Positions 1 through 8,515 of a stretch of 13,484 bases of DNA are shown piece after piece. How positions within the stretch are numbered: position 1 is the first letter of the stretch; each line of letters starts with the position of its first letter. Source of the DNA: Podochytrium sp. JEL0797 (Eukaryota > Chytridiomycota > Chytridiomycetes > Chytridiales > Chytriomycetaceae). The position numbers and the translations under genes are program-made. Where the stretch lies: the NCBI GenBank assembly GCA_027596195.1, contig JADGJG010000720.1:1-13484 (forward strand). Direction: 5' to 3'. The notes beneath the pieces are model-generated. The model saw only the letters and a program-made list of their open reading frames with translations, did not search any database and had not been told where the DNA came from.

Positions 1-127
1 AGGCGACGATTTAGCCGTGAGTCACCTCTTTTTTTTTTCTCAAAGATTTGCATATCTGACAATTCCGAAACGCGCTTCTTCTTCAAAAAATACAGTACAA
101 CAAGAATCTCATCGCCCTTTGCCTCAG

Positions 128-532
128 GACGCCGGCAGCAACTCCACCATGATGAACGCCGGTATCCTCCAACCGCCCTGCTTCTCCCACACGCAGCCAT
201 CCTACCTCAACTACGGTGCCTGTGGTAGCGTGATGGGCCACGAACTCACACACGCTTTCGACAACTCCGGGCGGCAATATGACGCGCAGGGCAAGTTGCG
301 GGATTGGTGGACCCCTGCAACGCGGGACGCGTTTGACGAGCGCACGCAGTGTTTTGTGGACCAGTTTTCGAATTTCACGGTTCCTGGAGGAGTGGGTGGG
401 GAGGAGGAGTGGAAAGTAGATGGGAGGCTTACGTTGGGAGAGAAGTTTAAGGGAAAAGGGGAAGGAATCGCCATCTTCTCCTCCCACGTGTTCGACAAAA
501 CAAAAACAGAACGGGTATTGGTCAACCACTAA
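128..532 (+). CDS. M13 (neprilysin-like) zinc metallopeptidase, catalytic fragment lacking the C-terminal part
   Basis: M13 peptidases are zinc endopeptidases, usually membrane-anchored or secreted, that cut small peptides. Directly visible is the family signature AGILQPPCFS...YLNYG, then the zinc-binding HELTH at 239-253, FDNSGRQYD, a DWWTP stretch, CFVDQFSNFTV and LTLGE. An acceptor (CCTCAG) ends at 127, so this exon starts at 128 in phase 0. Upstream exons are outside the window; a donor-like GTGAGT sits at 17, but bases 1-16 do not encode recognisable M13 sequence. The conserved part stops at about 444. There a GT at 445 splits the codon after GAG, just where the family has GENIADNGG. The frame stays open to a TAA at 530-532, but its last ~30 codons resemble nothing in M13. 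The roughly 100-residue C-terminal section of the family (IADNGG, TDxHSP, CxVW) is not found downstream. Family assignment is secure; whether this is a pseudogene, a fragment or a misassembly is open. Confidence 0.8.
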   Translation, partial: DAGSNSTMMNAGILQPPCFSHTQPSYLNYGACGSVMGHELTHAFDNSGRQYDAQGKLRDWWTPATRDAFDERTQCFVDQFSNFTVPGGVGGEEEWKVDGRLTLGEKFKGKGEGIAIFSSHVFDKTKTERVLVNH

Positions 533-535
533 GAG

Positions 536-541
536 TTTATT
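536..541 (-). terminator. Polyadenylation signal candidate for the secreted chitin-binding-like gene
   Basis: AATAAA on the minus strand, 77 nt past the TGA of the gene at 618-1400. It overlaps the 3' end of the convergent M13 fragment, so the two genes meet tail to tail with almost no spacer. The motif is seen; its function is inferred. Confidence 0.4.
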
Positions 542-617
542 TCACAATTTGGTCGGAGCCTATTGACATTACAAAAAAAAATAAACCAGAGAAAAAAATC
601 CCTCCCTCCTCCTTCCT

Positions 618-1400
618 TCACTTGCAACCCACATAGGTGGCAGAGACAGTGCAAGTTAATCCAGCACCGCAATTAGCAACCGTCGTCCACCAAGGGTCGA
701 ACGCGCAGATTCTGTAATTCATGAAAAGAAGCAGTGAGTCAGAGGTGTGATTTCGCCGAAATTTTTTGGAAACATCAAAACACGTTTCAACTTACTGGAG
801 ACTATTGCCCAGACACTGGTAAGTTCCATAAGCCGAGTCAGGACAAGCAACCTTGCCAGCAGGCGCGGGAGGCGAACACCCAATGTTCTCGACCCCATCG
901 TCCACCGCTACACAAGTGTACCCCAACGCGCCACAATTGTTTTCCACAACCCAGTTCAAACCTCCGCTACACTGCCAGAGCACATTATTAGCGTCACACC
1001 TACGGTCACCAAACTGAGCCGCCGTGCAGGAACCTCCGGCGCCAGGGTCGACAACACCGGAACCCCCACTTCCACTGGAACCTCCACTTCCACCGGAACC
1101 TCCACTTCCACTGGAACCTCCACTTCCACCGGAACCTCCACTTCCACTGGAACCTCCACTTCCGCCGGAACCCCCAGTGCCAGGAGTGGTAGGAGCCACA
1201 CACCCAGGCTGGGCCCCGTTGCTTCCATCGTTACACGTGTACCCCGTGGCACAGACTTGCAAGACGACCCATTCGGTGCCAGAACATTGCCAGAGCTCGC
1301 TGTCGGCGCACCCGTATTTGCCCTTGTCGGATTCGGGGCAGGGGCCGTGGGCGGCAACGAGGGCGACGGCGGTAGCCAAGAAGAGAGAGACAACGTGCAT
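618..1400 (-). CDS. Secreted protein with three six-cysteine chitin-binding-like (CBM19-like) modules and a Gly/Ser linker
   Basis: Two exons: complement(join(618..711,796..1400)), 232 residues. The 84 nt intron has a GTAAGT donor and a TTACAG acceptor; the splice adds the missing half of the third module. The start at 1400 follows AAACAGA (A at -3) and opens a clear signal peptide (residues 1-17, ALVAA before the cut). Module 1 spans about residues 21-67, module 2 124-175 and module 3 186-231. Each has six cysteines in the same order, and modules 1 and 2 share LWQCSG, WVV, GYTC and a final GC. This pattern resembles the CBM19 chitin-binding module of fungal chitinases. A Gly/Ser linker (residues 74-123) separates modules 1 and 2; no catalytic domain is present. 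Likely role: binding chitin in the wall or extracellularly. The exact carbohydrate target is inference. Confidence 0.82.
1057..1182 (-). repeat. 18-nt minisatellite (7 units, alternating as 36-nt pairs) encoding the Gly/Ser linker
   Basis: On the + strand, seven consecutive 18-nt units follow the pattern CYGGAACCTCCACTTCCA. The second base alternates strictly C,T,C,T,C,T,C, so the true period is 36 nt. Read on the minus strand, the alternation swaps Gly and Ser at one codon. All units are multiples of three, so copy-number change would lengthen or shorten the linker without a frameshift. The first and last units differ slightly (ACCCCC), marking the array edges. Confidence 0.9.
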
Positions 1401-2763
1401 TCTGTTTTGTTGGTTCTTTTTTTTTGCAATCTCGCGTTTCAAGTCAGGGAAATGTGAAATTTTAAGAGTCATTTTTTGTAGTTCATTCATTGGAGGGGAA
1501 GACACATGAACGCACCCTCACCCAAAGGTTTCAGCCACCAGTGCATTCATTATGGGATACACCTGGTTTGGCGAACACGGTGAAATTTTGGGATAATTTG
1601 GACGACGTTTTATGGGAAATTACCGACCAGGGGTCTCTTTCACAGTGGTGGTAGCCGTTCGTTTTTTTTCAATGTCCCCGAAGCCGGAGTCATAATCCCT
1701 TTTATTTGATTCATTCATTCGAAAGACACAGAAAGACACACCTTTCCCAGGGATTATCATAACAGATTATCATTGCGTTAATTTATCCGTTCGAGAGAAA
1801 ATATGGAAATAAAAAGCAAATTTTGGTGTGATAATGGCGAGGATGGAGAAGCGCGCGTTTCTTTAGTCGAATTATGCACACTTCCTGGCTCCGAAAATAA
1901 TACACATGTGTGACATCATCTTTCTTCATGGAATTAGATGCTTCCCATCACTTTTTGACGCCCCACTCACTCACGCTTGCGCCGGTCGTCCATGTCACCG
2001 TCTGAACCCTCTTCTTCTACCTCGGTACTGTACTTAGGTTCCTGGGCCCGTTCAAAATTCTTTCTTATCACGATCGTTAGATTGTGTACTCTGATCATCC
2101 CCGCATGCATTCTAGAGGTCAAAGAAACGACTTTTTGTTGGGGAAAAAAATGAAAATGCTCCGCACAGGGAGAAAGATATAAATAGTATGATCATCACTT
2201 GGATCGCGTCCGTCACCACATGGTAAGAGAAATCGAAGAGTAAATAATAATTAATTCGGTCCTACCCCTATCAGTTTCTGAAAGAAAAGTCAAGCCATCC
2301 TTGCTCCGCGCCCGCATCCGTCCCTCCCATTTTTATATATTTTGAACGAAGGGGGAGTGACTGTGACCCGCACCTTGAAAAGTGATACTGGACAGCGTTT
2401 ATGTAAATGCGGTCGATTAGACGTGGATCTCAGGGTGGATGATGGTGGCGATTGTTGAGTGCACGCGACGTCCGAAAGTTGCCGCTTTTTCGCTGTAAGC
2501 CCGGCAGCGAAAGAAATTTTCACATCAAATGGTATCACCGCATCGGCGAGGTTGGACTCGCTGTTTGTAAAAGATTCGGTATGGTGGATTCGGAATCATC
2601 ATTCGATATCAAATGAAGTGCTGAGAAATAAAGAAAAAAGCGCAGATTTCGAAGCGATTGCGAATCCGCGATTGCGACATCGAAATTTTTTCGCAGAAGT
2701 TCATTATTGCGCGATTTCGGCTTGATTCGGATTCCAAAAAACATTCCCGCAATCACTCCCATC
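1401..2763. other. 1.36 kb gene-free region with the upstream sequences of two genes
   Basis: It lies between the divergent starts of the chitin-binding-like gene (1400, minus) and the MET10 fusion gene (2764, plus). I see no ORF with family features, no tRNA and no transposon. It holds AT-rich stretches, a TATAAATAG at 2178-2186, a short repeat GAAAGACACAGAAAGACACA near 1722-1741, and a cluster of GCGATT-type repeats just before the MET10 start. Confidence 0.7.
2642..2720. promoter_or_regulatory. GCGATT repeat cluster upstream of the MET10 fusion gene
   Basis: GCGATTGCGA occurs twice (2654-2663 and 2668-2677), with a third related copy GCGATTTCGG at 2711-2720 and GCAGATTTCG at 2642. The cluster ends 44 nt before the start codon. 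Position and repetition suggest a binding site or core promoter element; I do not recognise it as a known sulfur-regulator site. Function is inference. Confidence 0.3.
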
Positions 2764-5700
2764 ATGGCACCTTCCACGCAAGTGCTGCATGAGTTTGCCA
2801 GCACTTTGGACTACACTGTTTCCAAGCCCCTTGCTTCGGGCACGCCTGCAGCGGCAGCCTCTTCGCTGATTGTGAGCTGGGCCATATCAGGTTTGAAACT
2901 TGTTATCTACGAAGTGAAACATACTGACTTGTTTGTGCAGGCAAAGCTGTGCTTGTTGTTGGTGGAGACTCAGTTGCGGCATCACGAGCGTCGTTTGCGG
3001 CAGACGCTGGCGCGCGCGTGACTTTGGTGTCGCCGTTCAACACTCTATCAGCCGCGGCGAAGCAACTTCTCTCTCACGGCAGCGCCGTGCAGTGGGTCGA
3101 CCGTGGCTTTGAGACTCGCGACGTTGACGCTGCCGACATGGTCTTTGTGTGCGCTGACCACGCTGTGTCGCCATCGCTTGCGCGCCAAGTCGCTGCGCTG
3201 TGTCGCGAGAAGAAAGTGCCTGTCAATGCCACGTCTGCCTCAGACCTCAGCGACTTTTTCTTCATGTCCACTTTCAAAGACCAGGTGTGTGAGAGATTGA
3301 GTGCTGTCCCCTTTTTCTATTCTCTTTCTCACACACACACACACACCCACTCTCCCCACTCTCTCTACATCAAATCAGTCCCTCCAAGTCGCCATCTCCA
3401 CCAACGGCAACGGACCCCGCCTTGCTGCCAAGCTGCGCAAGCAGATTGTGCACGCCATCCCGCAACACGCCGGCGCCGCCCTCGAGGCCCTCGCCTCCCT
3501 CAGACACGCCCTCAAGCGCGCCGACCCTGCCCCCGCCTCGAACGCCCGCCGCATGGCCTTTGTGAACCGCGTGTCGGAGACCTGGTCTGTCGAGACCCTC
3601 GCCGCCCTGTCCGAAGTCGAAATTGCCGTGCTCGTCAAGGCCTACACTTCCGATGCCGCTGACCTGCCCAAGCTCAAGCAGGGCACTGTTCGCGTGATTC
3701 GCACGGGTGCTGGACACTTGGACGATTTGACCGTCGGTGCCTACCGCGCTCTTGCCGAAGCTGAGCTCGTGCTTGCCGATGCGAATGTGTCCAAGGAGGT
3801 GAGCTTGAACACTTGATTGGAATCCTCGCTTTCTTGAACTCGTTTTCTCACGTCACTCTCTCTGCTAGATTTTGGACGCTGTCACGGGCGACCTCATGAT
3901 GATCCCCGCGGACGCAGAAAAGGTCAGCGACTCGATGCTCTACGCTGCCTTGCGCGCATTGGAACTCGGACAAACTGTGATTCGTCTCAAGTCGGGTTCC
4001 GAATTCGTGCACGTTGAGCAGGACGAAGAGTTGGCCCTGTTCTTGCAGAGAGGATACCGCGCCGTCGTTGTTCCCTGCGTGTCAGCCGCTGTCGCGACCG
4101 CTGCTGCCCCAGCGACTGCCCCCGTGCAGCCCAAGGCGATTGTCCACCACGAACACGTGTCTGAATCTAAGCAAGTCGTTGTTCCATCCGTTGTTCACCA
4201 CATCCCCACCGCCCCCTTGGCTGTTGGTATCCCTCAACTCATTTCCGGCCAAGACGCCGCGACCCACGTTGCCTACGCTCTTTCCGACATGTCCTTCGTC
4301 TACCCCGTCCTCCCCGACTCCACGCTCGGCCACGCCGCCGTCGCCTGGTCCGCCAAGGGCGTCCACAACGCTGCCGGAAAATTCCACCGCGTGAACCAAA
4401 TGGAAACCCGTCTCGGCGCCGGCCAAATCGTCCACGGAGCCGCCAAAACCCAAGACACAACCGTAACCGTCGTGGCCAACTCTGCCGCCCTCACGCACAT
4501 GATTCCCACCATGTACCAAATCGCAGCCGACAAGCTCCCCGTCGTGATGCACGTGGCGACCCAACGCGTCGACAAGACCACGTTTGCCGTTTCCACGTCG
4601 GTCGCCGACGTGTTGGCCACGAGTTTCACTGGCTTTGCGGCGCTCGGGTCCGCGGATGTGAAGGAGGCGCATGATTTGGCTGTCGTGGCGCATGTGGCGA
4701 GTGTTGTCACGCGTACGCCGTTTGTGCACTTTTTCGATGGTGCGCGTGTGGCGTCGGAGAAGAGTGTGGTTCCTGTGATTGCCATGAAGGAGTTGGGCGC
4801 CGTGGTCAAGAAGGCGGTCAAGATGGGACAAGCTGTGAGTGCGATTCCTGTTGCGGATGTCGTCGAGAGCGTCATGAGTGGGTTGCAGGGGGAGTTGGGA
4901 CACCTTTACAAGCTGTTTGAGTATGTTGGGTGTGCGAATGCTGAGACGGTTGTCGTGGCGGTTGGGGCGAGTGCCAAGGTTGCTGAGGAGGCTGTGCTCA
5001 AGTTGGTGCAGGGAGGAGAGAAGGTGGGTGTGTTGAAGGTGCGGTTGGTGCGTCCGTGGTCTGCGAGACACTTTTTGGCTGCGTTGCCGAGGACTGTGAG
5101 GAAGGTGGCGTTGGTGGATGATTCGAAGGTGGCTGGTTCGGCGGCGCATGGGGCTTTGTTTTTGGATGTCACGTCGGCGTTCTGTGAGTTTTTTCTATTG
5201 TTTTTTTGAGTGCTGGTGTTGAGGGGTTTGCTGAACTGGTTTTGTTTTTGCAGACGACTCGGTCTGGTCTTTGCCCATTCCTTCCATCTTCCGTGGAACG
5301 TTTGCCCAGGGAATCCAGCACTTCCACGCCTCGGCCGTCCAAGCGTTCGTCCACAACATTGCTCACTCGAGCCCCAAGTCGGACATTTCCATCCAACGCC
5401 CCGTTGCCACTTCCCACGCGGGACCTTCGGACGTGTTTGAAGCCATCACCTGGGACGTCCAATCCGACAAGACTGAGTCCATCGCGCCCCGCGCCATTGA
5501 ACTCCTCGAATCCCAAGGCGTCCAGAGCCTCCAACACTTCACCACACACTCCTCCGTGGCCATCCATCCCATCTCCTCCACCCACATCCGCTTCTCCAAG
5601 TCGGGCGAACTCACTCAACACACCCCAACCCTCATCACCACGGCGCACTACGTGTCCGTGCACAACATGTCCCTCCTCGAATCCCACAACCCCGCCGCCT

Positions 5701-7433
5701 CCCTCCGCGAAGGCGGTCTCCTCCTCCTCAACCGCCCCGGCGCCGCTCCCAAAAGCGTGGAGGAAATTTCCGCTGACCTCCCCGACGCTGTCAAACGCGC
5801 CCTGTTTGCCCGCCACGCGCGTGTGGCCGTCATTGACGCGGATAAGATTGCCTACAACTACACGCTCTACCGCGGAAACGCTTCCGAATACCGCAACCTC
5901 GTGCTCCTTTCCATCTTTGCGCAGCACTGCCACGGCGTTGACTCTGCTACTGCCGTGAAGCGTGTTGAAGACGAGTTGACGCGCCTCGAGACGGACAACA
6001 CCATCTACCGCACGAAACTGGGCGCTGTCCACACTGCTTTGGAAACCGTGCGTGTGTTTGCGGCGCCCAAGGAGTGGGGCTTTGCGACCCTGATTGGGGC
6101 TGAGTTGCCTGCGTACTTTGAGCCTACTTTCTCGTTTGGCAAGATGCAAGGGTTGGAGGTGGATGACGTTGAGGTGGTTGGTCGTGTGGTTCAGAAGTAC
6201 GAGCCTGCGCTTCCTGTTATGTTTAAGGAGGCGTTTGGGGTGACTGGGGTGTTGAGACCGGATGCAGGCGAACAAACGTTCACGGTGACTGTTACCGAGA
6301 ACCGTCGTTTGACTCCCGAGAGTTACGAGCGCAACGTGTTCCATGTCGAGTTTGATATTGGTTCGAGTGGGTTGAAGTACGAGATTGGAGAAGCGTTGGG
6401 AGTCTATGGGCAGAACAACGCGGACCATGTGGATGAGTTTTTGGCGTGGTATGGTGAAGACGGGAAGCAGGTTGTGCGTTACGATCGTGTGAATGAGGCG
6501 ACGGGGGCTGTGGAGGTGGAGTACCGGACTGTGGAGCAGCTGTTCACGGAGGCTGTGGATGTGTTTGGAAAGCCGGGCAAGAAGTTTTACCAGCAGCTTA
6601 TTGAACATGCGACGGTGATGGAGGAGCGTGAGAGGCTTGGACTCCTGGCCAGTGGGGAGGGTGCCGACCTCTTGGCGCAGTTGCAGGAAGAGGAGACGGT
6701 CACCTTCGCGGACGTGTTGCAAATGTTCCCCAGCGCCCACCCGCCCCTCAACAAGCTCTTGTCCTACATCCCACACATCAAACCCCGCCACTACTCCATC
6801 TCCTCCAGCATGAACGTGCACCCCACAAGCGTGCACCTCCTCGTCGTCGTTGTCGACTGGAAGACCAAATCCGGCAAACCCCGCATGGGCCAATGCACGC
6901 GCTACCTCGTGGGTCTCCGCCCCGGCAAACAAGTCACCGTTTCCGTCAAGCCGTCCGTCATGAAACTGCCCGCCTCCCACGAAGCCCCCGTCATTATGGC
7001 CGGTCTCGGCACAGGCATGGCGCCGTTCCGCGCGTTTGTCGAAGAACGCGCGTACCAGCAGTCTCTGGGCCATAAAGTGGGTCCCATGGTTCTCTACTTT
7101 GGAGCCCGTCACCGCGCTGAGGAGTACCTGTACGGAGAAGAACTCGAAGCGTACCACCACGACGGACTCCTCACGCACCTCCGTCTCGCCTTCTCGCGGG
7201 ACCAGAAGGAGAAGGTGTACATTCAGCACAAGATTCAAGCGGAAGATGAGATTTTGGGTGACATGATTTTGAAGCAAGGGGGAGCGTTCTACTTGTGTGG
7301 ACCTACGTGGCCTGTCCCTGATGTGCGGGATGCGCTTTTGAAGGCGTTTGGACGGTTTATGGGGGTTCAGGAGGCGGTGGAGAGGTTGGAGGAGTTGAAG
7401 GAGGAGGAGAGGTATGTGTTGGAGGTGTATTAG
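2764..7433 (+). CDS. MET10: Siroheme-synthase-like (Met8/CysG-like) module fused to MET10-type sulfite reductase [NADPH] flavoprotein
   Basis: Five exons: join(2764..2890,2941..3284,3379..3798,3869..5183,5254..7433), 1,461 residues. The ATG has A at -3 and G at +4; introns are 50, 94, 70 and 70 nt, all GT-AG. Residues ~44-240 resemble the Met8/CysG precorrin-2 dehydrogenase/ferrochelatase: VLVVGGDSVA (46-55), AGARVTLVSP, and AISTNGNGPR (162-171) before a helical IPQHAG segment. Residues ~263-375 resemble the first half of uroporphyrinogen-III methyltransferase. From ~415 the protein is a full MET10: pyruvate:ferredoxin-oxidoreductase-like region to ~740, FAD-binding RHYSISSS (1247-1254), NADPH-binding GLGTGMAPFRAF (to 1330), YFGAR (1350-1354), YLCGPTWPVPDVRDALL (1415-1431), and ERYVLEVY at the end. 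MET10 feeds NADPH electrons to the siroheme-bearing beta subunit (MET5) that reduces sulfite to sulfide. The two parts share exon 4 without a stop, so the fusion is real in this sequence. The N-terminal module lacks key active-site residues (see findings). Confidence 0.93.
3330..3347. repeat. (CA)9 microsatellite in the second intron of the MET10 fusion gene
   Basis: Nine CA units lie in the pyrimidine-rich second half of the 94-nt intron (3285-3378), between the donor GTGTGTGAG and the acceptor AATCAG. Confidence 0.85.
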
Positions 7434-8515
7434 ATTGGCTCCATTGGGGGGGTAGGGAGTGTGGTTTTTTTTTGTTTTTAGTGGAAAGTTTAAGAGTAAA
7501 AAGAGTGTTTGAAGATTGATTTTATTTGTTCTTTTATATTGGTTTGTTTCCCGTCTTCAACCACCAAAAATGATCAAAAGTCGTTTTCCTTAGAGTGACA
7601 TGCTGTCAGGTGGACAGTTCGCGTTTTGTTCCTTTCGAGAGAGCTCGAGCTAAGTGTTCGGACAAATCGGGTGGTCCCACGGATCCATTTTGCTCCCGAT
7701 TTGTCCGAAGTCTTGACCTCGCCTCCGAGGAGCTGTCAAAAACGCATAAATTGCGCGTTTTTTTGACCCTCCCCCAATGCAAGAAAAAACCAAAGCCAAA
7801 CAACCCCCCTTCAGCCAAATTGCGTCCTCTAGCGTGCCCCAACTCGTGGGTGTAGAAGGGACAAGCTGGCGCAGCTTCTGCTCCGGTGGAACTGCGTGAA
7901 GATTGCGCTCCACACTGAATTCGCGTTTGGCGGTTTCCCTGGATTATTCGTTTCGGATCTTGTATCTGCTGGACACAGGGGCTTTATACCCCTTTTGTTC
8001 AGGAGCAGTCGGTGGTGCAACTCTGTTGGTGCTGCTGATTTCTCCTTGATGTCAACTGATGGATCGAGTCTTGTTTGGCGCAACCTTTTTGGCTTCGGTC
8101 AATGACTCGATGCCTTTGGCGTCTTGAGTCTATTCTTTCTATCCAACCAAATGATGAAAACAAAATGAAATGAGATGAATATGAGAGAGAGAGATGTTTT
8201 TTTTTCGATCGCAAAACAAACGAGCGAAACCGGGCCCCTCACACCCCTCCACGAACCCATCTGTACTCTTCCTTTCAGCACGCACTCGTCCTCCCTTCTC
8301 GAATCACCCGCGTTGACATCTGCATGCCGCCATCCACAGAACCCACAAACTGCGCCCCTGCCCAGCCTCCCCGTGATGGATATCCGCCCTCTACTTTATT
8401 TTCCCGCACACCCTTTCGCCCTGATTGATAGTAAAATGATAGATAATGCGATAGTTTTATAATACAAATAACAAAAAAAGTTCTAGAGAAATACAAAAAA
8501 ATAAGGAGAGTCCAT
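7434..8515. other. 1.08 kb gene-free region between the convergent MET10 fusion and cyclin genes
   Basis: The first ~130 bases are T-rich, as expected for a 3' UTR. The region then contains a strong inverted repeat (7621-7745) and a smaller imperfect one (7735-7767). A short GA run lies near 8183-8194. Several ORFs of 60-95 codons overlap on both strands, but none has a recognisable domain or a convincing splice structure. A minus-strand AATAAA at 8395-8400 could serve the cyclin gene, 116 nt past its stop. Confidence 0.65.
7621..7745. repeat. Inverted repeat: two 51-nt arms with a perfect 15-bp core
   Basis: The core arms TTCGGACAAATCGGG (7657-7671) and CCCGATTTGTCCGAA (7695-7709) pair perfectly around a 23-nt loop. 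The arms extend to 7621 and 7745 with equal length (51 nt each) and matching outer ends (GCGTT/AACGC); the middle of the stem is heavily mismatched. This could be a decayed foldback (MITE-like) element, a structured RNA or a recombination remnant. No target-site duplication was identified. Confidence 0.75.

Noticed and set aside
2178..2274. TATAAATAG followed by a short ATG frame and a GTAAGA donor-like site, a possible tiny gene
   Set aside because: Splicing to the nearest acceptor (2274) gives a stop after two codons, and the encoded peptide is only about 13 residues. Kept only as a possible transcript start.
4082..5149. 355-codon open frame on the minus strand opposite MET10 exon 4
   Set aside because: Arg/His-rich translation without any domain; a shadow of the conserved sense exon.
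5169..7277. 702-codon open frame on the minus strand opposite MET10 exon 5
   Set aside because: No family features; highly repetitive His/Arg/Val composition. It is open because the sense gene rarely uses TTA, CTA and TCA codons. The sense strand encodes a clear, conserved protein.
7829..8105. Overlapping ORFs of 69-84 codons on both strands in the region downstream of MET10
   Set aside because: No motif, no splice structure and no codon pattern like the neighbouring genes.
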